Shown in pieces: positions 10,851 through 21,688 of a DNA stretch of 64,000 nucleotides (the first letter of the stretch is position 1; each line of letters begins with the position of its first letter). Both the position numbers and the translations under genes were made by a program. The notes under the pieces are model-generated. The model was given only the letters and a program-made list of their open reading frames with translations, was not told where the DNA came from and made no database searches. Origin of the DNA: Mortierella alpina (taxonomy: Eukaryota > Mortierellomycota > Mortierellomycetes > Mortierellales > Mortierellaceae); assembly GCA_029449245.1 (NCBI GenBank), contig JANATF010000012.1, forward strand, positions 868,001 through 932,000, read 5' to 3'.

Positions 10851-11445
10851 GTTTATAATTGCAATTCAAGCAGCTCGGACGATCGAGCTCGCTCTGGACA
10901 AGCCCACCGTGCCGGTAGTATCGCATTATAAGCATGTCGGCACTAGTCGACGAGCATCTGCAAGATCCGACCCTGATCGGCCAATGAGAGGCGCCATATG
11001 GGTGCTATGGCCCATATGCTGGTTCTTAGAATCTCAGGCACAGCGGGTCAGTGCCTATTTTTAAGTTTGTGCGCTGTGCAAAAGTACATATAATGCTGTA
11101 TAAACACCACGCAACGCGCCACAGAGTCCTACCGGATCGCTTTGAGTGCCTGGCACTGCTGCCCAGACCACTCGGTAGCAATAGAGAGTCATTGCGGCTC
11201 CCAGGACACTTTTATAGCCTGACTTCAGCTTTGGAAGATATTTTGCGTATGCAGCTTTTTGGTGCCTGATCATTCCATCCACTTTTTTAGCGCCCTGGGA
11301 AGGTGGTTCATCACGCCCAGCACTCTTTTCTTCGTTTTGCTCATCTTCACAATCTGAGTCGCGGAATCGACCCGCCATCGCAAAGCCAAGGGCCTTTGCG
11401 ATGGCGGATTTCATAGATTGTTAAAACGCGAATCTTGCCGATTCT
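10851..11445 (+). repeat. Right arm, direct unit R2
   Basis: This unit is the closest match to the inverted unit L1. It carries the same palindrome (10995-11018) and a perfect 14-bp stem with an 8-nt loop (11372-11385 paired with 11394-11407). A 117-codon frame on the minus strand (11414 to 11061) crosses the unit, but it is interrupted in both L1 and R1, so it is not treated as a gene. Confidence 0.87.
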
Positions 11446-11900
11446 TGAAATTGGTTATAAATGCAATTCATGCAGCTCGGACGATCGAGCTCGCTGTGAA
11501 CTAGCCGACCGTACCGGCAGCATTGCATTATAAGCACTTCGGAACTAATCGACGAGCATCTGCAAGATGCGGCCCTGATCGGCCAATAAAAGGCGCCGAT
11601 GAAGGTGGTTATAGGGTACAGTAGATATGGCATGTTGCGCTGTGCGAAATGAAAGTGACACCGTGCAGCAAGTCAGAGTGTTTTCGCGGATCGCCTTGGT
11701 TCCGGGCATTGCTACTCAGACCACCAGGTAGCTATCGAAAGCTCTCAAATCTCCAAGGGCTCTCTCTCTGTGAAAGCCATCTCGTAAATTATCTATCCCC
11801 AGCATTGGAAGGCGATGTTGCCAAAGCTCTTTTTTGCGCTTGGTCGTTCCTAGCCGCGGAATCCGCGACCTGGAAATCGTCCTGCCTACCCTTGCATTTC
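11446..11900 (+). repeat. Right arm, diverged unit R3
   Basis: The first ~150 nt (start motif, GCATTATAAGCACTTCGG, CGACGAGCATCTGCAAGAT, GATCGGCCAAT) follow R1/R2. Similarity then drops after about 11600 and resumes weakly at 11690-11830 (CGGATCGC..., CAGACCACC...GGTAGC, CAGC.TTGGAAG). The outer limit cannot be fixed by eye. Confidence 0.65.
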
Positions 11901-12315
11901 TTGCTCGAGTGGTGTTGTAGCTTTTGTCGGCTGGTACTCGTTGTTTTGTATCACTCATCTGTAAGTTTGCTTCCACAGTGGTTGCGGCGCCTTTACTTGA
12001 GGCCGTGCTTTTTCCGGTCGCTGATGCCACGGCAGGTCTCCTACTTTATTGTGCCTTGCACCGAGGGATCCAACAATTTCTTGCTTGCCTCGCTCTCGAT
12101 GAATCGACAAAATTTCTGTGTGGCACATCTGTCCTTGCTATGTTGCAGCTAATGCTCCCGGCGCGTCAGGCACCTCGCGCCCAACTCCCGCGCCGTACGG
12201 TCATGTGATTGAAACGTCATGTCGTCCAGCCAATAAGGTTCCACCAACATCATCATCAACTCCTCCATCAACTCTCCTCAAACCAATCTTCTACCACTCC
12301 TCCATCCCTCCTATA
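11901..12315 (+). promoter_or_regulatory. Upstream region of the p24 gene
   Basis: No gene is seen in this 415-bp stretch. The last 80 nt before the ATG at 12316 are rich in CATCA/CTCC pyrimidine motifs typical of 5' leaders in this window. The left part may still contain degenerate R3 sequence. Confidence 0.4.
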
Positions 12316-13426
12316 ATGCTTCGCAAGCTCACAGCCCTTGCAGTCACCCTCGTGGTCGCTCTTCAGTCCGTCTCAGCCTTCAATGTGGTTGTGCCTGCTG
12401 GCGAACGTCGATGCTTCTTTGAGAACCTCGTAAAGGGTGACAGTCTCCACGTCTCGTACCAAGTGGGCGAGGGTGGTCATCTCGATATTGACTTTTGGGT
12501 AAATCGGATCAGCCATGTTGCTTGCACTACACAGGAGCTTGTTCGACCAACACCAGCCAAACTCTTTACCGCCATCAAAGGACCCCGATGAAGCAGGGGT
12601 CCTATTTGTTGTTTTCTTCTTGGTCAGATTTCAACGCGTCCTCCAACGGGATTTCTCGACTTACACTCAATTACTTGTGGTTCGCGCAACACCTCCACAC
12701 TTTTTCAACAATGTAGATTAACGATCCCAGCGGATCTCTGGTTGAGGATGCGACCCGATCGGCCTCAGCAACATACTACCACGATGCCAAGGTCGACGGC
12801 AAGTTCGAGTACTGCTTCAGCAACGCTTTCTCGACCGTCACCGAGAAGTCGGTTGGATTCAACTCCGTTGTCATCAAGCCCTACAAGGAGGATGCAAGTA
12901 AGGACATGTCTGCGTCAATGCTGTACACGAGTGGAAGACGTCAAAAGTTGCCGAGGAATATCGCTGCAAATTTGTGGTGTAATATACGTAGTGTAATCTC
13001 ACTCTTTTTTATTTGAACACCTTTACGCTGCAACCTGCTGCTAATAGCACACAAGGCTGATCCTTTGGAGCACGAGATCCGCGAGTTGGCTGCCGGTATC
13101 CAGGAGATCAGGAATGAGCAGGAGTACACCTTGATCCGCGAGAGAACACATCGCAACAGTACGTACCACCTCGGATTGAAGCAGCCTGATCTATCGTTCC
13201 TCTCTGGTGCAACTTGCACGGCAGAGTGAGAACATACTTGGATGTGCTGACATTGGACTCACCCTTCTCCGTCTCTTTTTTTTGTTCCTTTTTTGAAATA
13301 GCTGCCGAGAGCACTAACTCGCGTGTTGTGTGGTGGTCCCTCTTCCAGTCTGCCATCCTTTTCTTGGTCTGCGTCTTCCAGATCACATACCTCAAGCGCT
13401 TCTTTGAAGTCAAACGCGTCGTCTAA
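12316..13426 (+). CDS. EMP24: p24 family cargo receptor, TMED2/Emp24 (beta) type (4 exons, 199 aa)
   Basis: Exons 12316..12498, 12717..12897, 13048..13158, 13302..13426; the sum is 600 nt. p24 proteins cycle between ER and Golgi in COPII and COPI vesicles and help load cargo such as GPI-anchored proteins. A signal peptide covers about residues 1-21 (cleavage likely after VSA). A GOLD domain follows to about residue 115, with the family Cys pair (RRCFFE, YCFSN) and the GGHLDIDFW strand. Then come a coiled coil (about 125-165), the membrane span (about 167-188) and the cytoplasmic tail LKRFFEVKRVV. That tail carries the FF signal and is almost that of TMED2 (LKRFFEVRRVV), which is why the beta class is chosen. 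The ATG at 12316 is the only one that gives a signal peptide. Confidence 0.92.
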
Positions 13427-13632
13427 GTAGCGGCCCCTACCATACTCTCCATCATTGCAGTAAAATTGTTCTCACCACCTGTAATATCAAGTCGTATGTC
13501 GTGATCGATGGGTGATGGGTACCGGGCGCACCCATTGCATTCTCTGAAAGCAGTCCAGATATATGGACCTCGATTCCTTTTGTTTCTCGTCTCATTGTTC
13601 TCCTCAGCTTGCATCCACGCCTTGACCTCGCC

Positions 13633-14308
13633 ATGGACACAAGCAACATGAACGAGCAGTAAGAGCCCATCAACTTAGTGCGCCTTCAACATTGCGCTTC
13701 CGTATTATCCATTTTTTTTGTGTGTTTTCTGGCGCCTATTCGTCCTTCGTCCTTTACTAATGTCACACACCATCACAAACTGCAATGCGACTCTATGTCA
13801 AAACTTTGTGTCATACTCGTCGTTGTTAGAGAGGCTCGGGAGACCGTCGCCCGCATGTTCCAAGAAATGCAAAGGACGCTGAACGCCGAGGGCGAGTATA
13901 CTGAGAGTGAGGAGGAATACGAGACGGATAGCGACGCAGAAAAGACCCCAGCTCAAGCCACGACAGAAAGTAAACCAAAGGTCAAAAACGTTCAGCATCC
14001 GCATGGGGGAGCCCTTACCGTCCTTGTCTCGCTGTCTAAATGCGAGTCTTTCTTCGTTTCTCTTTTGCTTCACTAGAGGTCACCGAGACAGTACCCGCTG
14101 GCGAGGAACCCGCCAAAAAGAAGAAGAAAAAGAAGAAAAAGCGCTCGAGGCCTAGTCTCGAAGAGCTTTTGGAAAACGAGGCATCGTTGGCTGTTCAGGA
14201 GGACCCTTTTGATCCGTAAGTGGTTTCTTTTTCTTTGTGGAGTGGTTGTCGTTGCCTGCTCAGAACGACCTCTGACAGTCTGCAAAAGAGACTTTGATTT
14301 GGTCCACC

Positions 14309-14339
<31 letters not shown>

Positions 14340-15571
14340 GCTCAAGCCGTTTCTCTGATACAACACAACTCCTTTCTCCTTTTGTCGCCGCGTTGTCGTG
14401 TCTTTCATTTCCAAATAGTTCAAAGACGCCTGCAGAGAGAGTAGAAATTGCTGTGGCAAGGTTCCGCAAAAACCGAAAGTTCAGCCCCATGCAATCACAA
14501 ATCCTTTCCATTTATCTCGCCTACGGCGGCATCCGATCAGGTCCCAAGAGTTTCCAGGGCGGTGGGGTCAAAACAGGTGGGGTCGATGATGATGGCGAAC
14601 CGGATTTTGAAGCCATGAACGTTGGCATTGATGCTGTGGACATGCCCGAGGATGGTCAGGAGGTCGATTTCACCAACGTGGTGACCACGTTCTTGTCACA
14701 GTACTTTCTGGAGAGCACTGGATGGGTCGACATGGCCTACTACCGAGACACCCCCATCGTGGTAGCCTCCTTGCTGAACTACTTTTTGGTACGCAATGTT
14801 CTACCCGAGTATGAGGACGATATCAAGTGCGCACTGGCGGTGGCACTGCATGCCAAGATCGAGCTGCCGTTGATCAAGATCATCAGCACGGGACTGCCCA
14901 GCCGGTATGACAAGGCTTGCTCTCTCATCTACGGCGGCGAGTGGTACGGGGCTCTGGACAACTCGTGGGGCGGACCAGAATTGGCGATCGCGACCCTTGG
15001 ACTGGATCGGCCGACTGCGGAAAGGATTGTGCAGTCGCTGATTGGACCGGACGTGGATATGAACTTGTTGACGGTCAGTCCAAAGGAGTTTATGGATCTG
15101 GAGATTGTCCGGGTCGACTTGCCGGATCTCAGTGGACCGGAATCACCGATAGATGAATCAGAAGAGGCAGAGGTCGATGCGCTGTCGGTGGCGATGGTGG
15201 ATCGGATGCTGTTGGGCGAGGCCGCTGTCGAACCTGCAGCATTGTCGTCGCAAGAGAATACTGAGGACGTGCATGACACAGAGGGCAATGGATTACACGA
15301 TGCTCCTGTGCCTCTTTTTGCACAAGTCACCTTGGCAGAGATGGACATGACATTGCCGCAGGGACAGCAGCGGCCTGTGGACACAAGGCGGAAAGTGAAG
15401 GTGTATTTTGATCCAGCGGTCGCAACCAAGATGCTTTTGGGCATGAGGATCTCCGCGTGGGTACATACGCTGTCCAATGGGATGTCGTATCTGGAGCAGG
15501 CCTATGTGTATCCGACGTACTACTTGGAGGTGGATGAGGAGGAGTGGGTCGACGAGTCGAAGGAAGTATGA
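13633..15571 (+). CDS. arb1: Arb1-like subunit of the Argonaute siRNA chaperone complex (4 exons, 485 aa)
   Basis: Exons 13633..13658, 13830..13969, 14077..14215, 14419..15571; the sum is 1458 nt. Arb1 in S. pombe joins Ago1 and Arb2 in the ARC complex. ARC holds duplex siRNA before RITS assembly and is needed for RNAi-directed H3K9 methylation. The identifying block is at about residues 105-149 (ERVEIAVARFRKNRKF, then YLAYGGIRSGPKSFQGG), matching the Arb1 signature ERI..AI.RYK..RKM...YLAFGGV.SGPRQFQGG as recalled. A conserved segment of FLSQYFLE and CSLIYGGEWYGALDN type follows. The N-terminal 100 residues are acidic, then Lys-rich (a KKKKKKK run encoded near 14116-14141). Exon 1 is only 26 nt. 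The last intron holds a 28-A run (14309-14336). The stop is 64 bp from the stop of the convergent neighbour. The family call is from memory of the motif. Confidence 0.82.
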
Positions 15572-15635
15572 ATATATCAATTGTTTTTTCAAGTGGCCCG
15601 AGCACGCGAATATAGCGGAATTTAATCGCTTTGCA

Positions 15636-18600
15636 TTAGACGCTGCGCATGTGAAGCAGGTACGATGTTCGCTTGGATTCGCTACTACTGAGAATGCCAA
15701 CACCGCTCTCGTCGTCATCCACCAGGACCTCGACATGCCCCTCATCTCCGCCCTCCTCGAAGAGATGGGGCTCTGCAGAAGTCAACTCTAAGGCTCCCAT
15801 GGCGCCCGCTAAACCCTGGTCCGGATCGTCACTCACACTACTGTCGTCTGTGTCCGCGGTCAGACCTAACTCCGTGACGTCCTGGGCCATGGACGCCTCT
15901 GCGGCACTCACGCTCTCCACATCGTCTTGTTCTACAAACAAACTTTGGTCCATATCCAGCGTGATATCGCCCTCCATGGTCTCGTTCCCTCCATCGTTCT
16001 CGAGCTGGCTCTCCTTTTCTGCAATGGCCTGGTGAATCAGATCTCGGAATCGCTGGTTCAGTCCTTGGTCTTTTACAATCTTTCCGACCTCCTGCAATGT
16101 CTCCTCTGTTGTCTTTTCTCCTTCGTTGAATGCGGTCACCACTAGCATACCGGAAATATAAAAAAACGCGCTGTTAGTACTTTAGATTTCTCTATATGAC
16201 CTTTCTCGCTGAATATTCAATCCCTCGTACCTCTTGCAAACAGGCCAAAGGACGTTGCATCCATCGAGTCCCGAATCTCCTTATAGAGCATAGTAAACGC
16301 ACTCGCATCCACGCCGCCATTAGGCTGCTGCTGCTGTTGTTGTTGTTGCTGCTGCTGTTGAGACTCGGATGCCTTCGAGATGCCGGCTGATTTGAAGGTG
16401 GATGCCGTTTTGTCACCATACAATTGACTCTGCCTGTGTCGCGTGGGGGAGGTCGTTTCAATTCTTGTGCTGGATTCGTTTTCAGATCGAAGTTGGTGAC
16501 CATGAACATCGTCCTTCTCCAGTTCTGTTGTCTTGTGCGGCTGGTAATGTGAACGAACAATTCCATTGGTCCCAGACCGCGTCCTGGTGTGATGACCCAT
16601 CCGCCGCTGCTCTTCGTCCTCGGACGGTTGGTAGTGATGTGATGCACGGTGACCAGCATATCCATTTGAAGTCTTGCGATGGTGAGGACCGCTCACCTCC
16701 TCTTCCTCCTCCTCATGTCTTTGCTGTAGCTCTTGCTCCCGCAAGAGCTCGATCGCTGCGGGCGAGAGGGCGTTCATAGGCGCTGCCCCGGAATTGGATC
16801 GATGGGTACGATTCTGAGAGCTCTGAGCGCCGTTCGATTGACTAGACTGGTTTCGTTGCACTCCTGGAGATTCCTCAGAACTAGGCTGCCTTCGCTCTCG
16901 TAGGGTTTGGCTGGATGATTTTGGGGCTACGGCAGACCCCCCAGCCAGGTGGGACATGGAGCTCCGGACACCAAGGCTATACTCCTTTTGTTGCTGATGT
17001 TGCCGTGCGGTTCTAGCGGCCATAGAGTTGGAGATGGTGGCTGCTGCGGTGGAGGCTGCATGGTTCAGCAGGGGCTGCCTCGGAGAGGTGGACGGGGTGG
17101 AATTAGACGTGAACGAATTCGAACCTGTCGCGGCTCTTGACGATGACGTAGCTGCTCTCATACGCGGTGAGTGAGGTGAGATGCTAGAGTGCCTCTTGGA
17201 CGGGTTGCCGATAGGTAGCGATGCGGCAGGGTATAAGGGACGAGAGGGGGCCGAGATGGTGTTGCGCTTCCTAAGACTGTCCGTTGATCCAGACTTCTGC
17301 AGCATTTTGAGCCCACTGGACGAACTGTCAGACAATGCCTCGGTCCGTCTGCGAGAATTGGGGGCAGAGTTATGCGCTAGAGGTGAGAGAGTTTCCCGCA
17401 TCTAATTGCACAATAATATTCGGAGAAATCATCAGTGATGTGCAAGGCACGAGGAAATATACAGTGCGAGGTGTGTAGCGCATCTAAAGTACTTACCACC
17501 ATGGAACGATTCTTGACATCCATGTTCTGTTGGGTTGATCTGGGTCTCTTCACCTAAAGCATGTGTTTGAACGAACGCTCGGTTAGGAAGAGCGTCCCCT
17601 CGTGGAAGATCATCGACATTAAGAGAGGCAAAAGAACGAACCGCGGTCTCTGTCGACGCGCGAGGACGCGGCGCCAAACGTTGAGGGGAGAACTTGAATG
17701 AGGAAGCAACTGCTGCTGAAACCGACATTCCTGCTGCACGCTCTCTCGTGGGGTAGTCCTCCCGATGATGCTGCCCATGGGCTGGGAGAGGTGCTATGGA
17801 GGACACTCCGTCGTCGTCGAGCATAAAGGAGCTGGTATCAGCATCGATGGCCGCATCATATCCTGCCTCCAGGTTCTCAGCGTCCGCTTCAATTGTGCCG
17901 AGAATGGACTGCTCCAATTCCGCCAGGGATACCCCCGAGTGCTGATCCACCATTGAAACTATAGCCTTGCGAAACATCTCCAGCTGAGCCATCTATTGCA
18001 TAGGCAGAACAAGGACTGGTGTCAGCTAGCCCGCGCCTTCAAGTTGGAGAGTGCCGATCGTTTGCCTGCGTGCTCCTTCCATATCTGACATTCTACGCTT
18101 GTCCATACCTCTTTTCGTAGAGCAGCATACTCCCCCTCGACCTTTGCAAGTTCAGCTGCCATGGCAGTCATCTAATCAGTGATGTTTAATGGTTTAAACA
18201 AGGTGTTTGAGCGTGAAGGGCCGGTTCAAAAATGCTGATGCAGGTAGTGGGCATCTGGAATGTAAACCCACCTGTGTGCTTTGCTCCTCAGAGATCCATT
18301 TCCACGTGTTGACCTCTTCTTCAAGGGCTTGGTACTTATCCTCGTAAGCCTGCTGGAGCATCTTGATTCCCGCCCTAAACTATACGGCGTAACACGCCAG
18401 AGAAGTGAAAGGAGAACGAAGCAGCGATGGGTTTCAGGTTGAGTTACAGTTGATGGATGCTCGGCAGATAGATCTTGTGCTGCATTGAGGGGGAAAAAGG
18501 GGGGGAGGGGAAGGAGGAATCGAGCATGCCTCGACGCGCAAACTCAATTCCTTAACCGTTAGACACAGTGTGAGGCCGACCTCCACCTAGTCCCCATCTC

Positions 18601-19403
18601 CGTCCTCCACTTTGGTCGGGTGTTTTGGCACAATACCAAACAAACACAACCAAGAGAGGAACAAAAAAAACAACAGAGCCCTGTTGCCAATGGCATGAAG
18701 AATCAGCCAGCCTGAACTGGATGCTGTTTGTGGCTAGCTGCTCAGTTTTGTTGTGGGTGTTGTCGCCGTGTTGTGGTCGCCAGCGGTGTCTTTTTCCTGT
18801 CTCGCGGTCTCTCACCAGCTAGGGCGATTGGCTGTTTGAGAATGGGCTGCTTAGTGTTTTGCGACCTCTGGCCAGTGATGAGACGCGAAAACGCTGTAAG
18901 CGCCTGCCAGCCAGAAGGTCGATATGGGCAGAGGTGATCTCGTATTTGGCGGGAAAAACTCAAAAAGAAGAATGAAAAATAAAATAAAAAAAGAGCCGTT
19001 GGCGGGAATTGAGACTTACGTTCGCGTCAGGGACGGAGGTGGACGAGGCTGCAGGATTAACCGCGGATTGAATACGGCCTTGGCTTGTCCGTGCAAGGAG
19101 GATGTCTGTTCTCGAGAACGACGAGCTGTTGCTATGACTGTTGCTATTGCTGTGGCTGTTGCTTCGATTGCGGCCGAGGCGACTTTCGTCCGGCAGCCCA
19201 CTGCCTTCATGAGCTTCGTCGATGGTCTCGCTGTGGGAGTGGTTGTTACCGCTGCTGTGCTTTCGGGAGGCCCTTGCATGTTCAAATGCCGAACTGCCGC
19301 TTAAGGCCGGGCCCTTGACGGAGGCATTCCGCGAAGTAACTCTGGTTGCGCTAGCCTGAGCTGATCTCGAGGACTGGGATTGTGAATGCGAGGCGGGGGG
19401 CAT
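15636..19403 (-). CDS. At4g15545-like coiled-coil protein (7 exons, 907 aa)
   Basis: Exons on the minus strand: 19020..19403, 18530..18550, 18272..18379, 18109..18171, 17497..17992, 16231..17376, 15636..16141; the sum is 2724 nt. The protein opens with a 128-residue Ser/His/Asn-rich region. A coiled coil follows at 129-207, made of four short exons (ELSLRVE, FRAGIKMLQQAYEDK..., MTAMAAELAKVEGEY..., then AQLEMFRKAIVSMV). Next is a long disordered region with a Gln run near 696-709. A small C-terminal domain at about 717-775 reads YKEIRDSMDATSFGLF...NEGEKTTEETL, and an acidic tail ends the protein. The layout and both conserved blocks resemble plant and fungal At4g15545-like proteins (EGFRKTL; LSYEQF..FL..I..LN..KQTREETL), whose role is unknown. 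The weakest part is the 21-nt exon, which needs a GC-AG intron (donor at 18529) and sits after a ~470-bp intron. The start at 19403 is the likeliest; an in-frame ATG at 19490 is possible. Confidence 0.72.
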
Positions 19404-20107
19404 GGCTGGCCTGGACAGTGTGAGTGGGATGATTGTGTCAATTCTCTTTGATTTTCCACTTGGTACGCGATGGTGTGTTAGCGTGGTCATTAGTCGGGTT
19501 GGGGTTGGATGGGAATCAGGTTATGTAATCTCTGTGTTAGATGCGTCCGTAAAGCCCGAGGAATGCCGTTTCAGCAGAAAGGCAGAACGGTTGAGAGCAG
19601 GCGATGAGCGACAACGAGAGAGAAGATAGCAAACACGACAGATATGAGAGTGAAACAAAGACGAGCGTCGCGGGAGAGAAGAGACGAGAGTCAAGCGGCA
19701 AGGGTAACCAACGATGGCCAGTGGTGTGGGGGCAGGCACAGGCGCAGCTTGTCGTCGGCGAGTGTTCGTCAAGAGTTCGTTAATGGGGAGAGGAGACAGG
19801 ATCCGATGAAGATGAGGCCGAGGACGAAGATGAGGACGAGGATGAGGAGAGGCTGGCCGTCTCGGCTGGTGTGGGGAAAGGAGCAGAGGAACAGTGGAGC
19901 ATAGGCCAGGAAGCAGGAAGGGAAGCGAAGAGCAGAGAAGAGCAGAGAAGAGAGAACAGAAGGGACGCGAGTACAGGGAGGAAATAAAAATGCAGAGCTT
20001 TTTTTTTTATTCGCCTTTTACAACGCACCCTTGCTGGTGCTGTGGCGAATACAAGGACCGAAATACAACCAGGACAGGAGGCTCAGGTGGGGAGCAGCGC
20101 GACTCGG
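19404..20107 (-). promoter_or_regulatory. Intergenic region upstream of the At4g15545-like gene
   Basis: No gene is seen on either strand. The stretch contains a GATGAGGACGAG-type imperfect repeat (19805-19855) and an AGAGAAG-rich run (19920-19980). On the minus strand these give the pyrimidine-rich leader typical of this genome. It also holds the 3' end of the 122-aa gene. Confidence 0.45.
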
Positions 20108-20613
20108 CTACTGCTTGGAGGACGACGGCGATGCGTCGGATGCCTGTGCGTCTGCAGACTGCGCAAGGGCCGTGATGAGATCCGCGTCCGAGTCGGACAT
20201 GCCAGGGATCCCTGCGCCCTGCTTCATCTCGTTCACCATGCTATGCAGCTTGTTCCTCACCGCCAACTTGTCTTTATCCGTCAGTGCTATAGACACGAAT
20301 CAGTTCCAAAAGGGAAAAAAGAGAGGCAGCGTGCCAGGAACATGGGCGTCAGATCATAGAGGCGTTGGGCAAGTAGCATGATGATCCAGCAGATCGATCA
20401 CAGCGAACGCAGGCTACACTCACGCAGGATAGCATAGGTGCGCAAGCTCAGTTGCTCAGGACTGGACTCGGGATCGATGGGGATACAGACGGCGTCGGGC
20501 GCATCTGTCCGGAAGGCCATGGGTGGGTCGAGCGACAGCACAAACTCATATGCCTCCTGGACGGTGGGGAACTCGAGGACCTCCCGCGAGGTGTTGATAA
20601 GGCGAATAGACAT
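20108..20613 (-). CDS. Small protein of unknown function (2 exons, 122 aa)
   Basis: Exons on the minus strand are 20424..20613 and 20108..20286, with donor GTGAGT and acceptor TATAG; the sum is 369 nt. The protein starts MSIRLINTSREVLEF and has no signal peptide, membrane span or cysteine-rich motif. An N-terminal half rich in short hydrophobic strands (EFPTVQEAYEFVLSL, then AVCIPIDPESS) is followed by a helical segment (DKDKLAVRNKLHSMVNEMKQ) and a short Ser/Ala/Gln tail. The clean splice site, intact frame through the intron and even composition argue for a real gene. I do not recognise the family. It is divergent from the gene at 21689. Confidence 0.65.
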
Positions 20614-21688
20614 GATTTGATTCGAATAAATAGACGGAGACAGAGGTGATGCAGTGCGTAGTTGGATTGAAGGCTGTGGATGCGCAAGGATGAGGATTTA
20701 GCAAGAAGGCGTGCCTGAGCTGGTGGACAGTAGACGACAATGAACGAATTGCATGTGTCGGTGGAGGGGTTTATGTTTGCGTCCATTCCACAGTCACTCT
20801 TTCTTTTTTTTTTTTTTTTTTTTTTTCTTTTCTTTTTGGAGCGTTGCAGTTGGACATCGCGTGGCACGACGTTTCGGCTTTGAGGCACGCGCTGTGTCAC
20901 TGGGCGAATCAAGCGGGATCGTTTCGTCGGAATCATAACGCTGTGGAATCATGAAGCCGTGGAAGAGAGGCCCACGCCTGCCTGTGCGCCGGGTCAGCAG
21001 CAAGCAACTGCTGTCTGCTGGACACAGCACTGCATCGTCGACCGTACCCTGCAGGCCTCGTGAGAGCGGTGGGCGCCAACCTTGTTTATGCTTCCAGCAA
21101 AGGACCCGGCAATAAAGATCCTCCAATCTCATTTGCTGAGGCAGTTGGTCCTTTGGTGAAGTTTGGTCACACAGGATGGATGGGCAGCGGGATGGCCATG
21201 ACGCCTGGGGGTCGGCGAGAATGGAGTGCGCTTGTTGTGGTCTTTGATTTTGGATGGCTCTCCCTGCCTGCCCTTTTTCTCTTCTCTTCTCTCCTCCGCC
21301 TTCTGCCACCCGCTCCCTCCCCTTGAACCCACTGGCCCGCTGCGACGCCCGTGCTCTCTCTCGCTCTCTCACTCTCTCACTCTCTTTCTCAGCATCTTCG
21401 AGCCTCTCGCTCTCTCCTCCTACTCCTCATTCACTCCCCGTCCACATTACAGATCACCAGGTATGTACGTCGCTGAGATGGACTTGGCCTCGCACGCTTG
21501 AAACTGAAACGGAACTTCGTTTTCCTTCCTACACTTCCTCACACCACTCCCGCTGCTCTGCCGTGTTGTGTGTGTACTTCCTCACGGCCTATGCTCCACC
21601 TCCTGCTCTCCTCTCTCTTGAACGACGCTCCTTCTCACCTTCCCCCCTGCCCTTCAAGACCGCTGCTTAGAGTCTTCACCAAGGACCC
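20614..21688. promoter_or_regulatory. Divergent intergenic region with T23 tract and CT-rich leader
   Basis: The region lies between the start codons of two divergent genes. It contains a T run of 23 (20804-20826) and a strongly pyrimidine-rich stretch at 21240-21660 with CTCTCT runs, which probably includes the 5' leader of the right-hand gene. GTATGTACG at 21461 could be the donor of a leader intron. No protein-coding gene is convincing. Confidence 0.45.

Noticed and set aside
11061-11414. A 117-codon frame on the minus strand of repeat unit R2
   Set aside because: It is broken in the near-identical unit L1 and in R1, so it is not under coding constraint.
8600-11900. The repeat island as a CRISPR array or a telomeric/subtelomeric satellite
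   Set aside because: Units are ~600 bp, with no short direct repeats or spacers and no telomere motif, and it lies between housekeeping genes.
11649-12152. A plus-strand 167-codon frame in unit R3 and its flank
   Set aside because: No domain, no matching frame in sister units, and codon content is like non-coding DNA.
13954-13990. Donor GTCAAA at 13981 for the second intron of the Arb1-like gene
   Set aside because: GTAAAC at 13970 with acceptor CTAG at 14076 keeps frame and fits consensus better.
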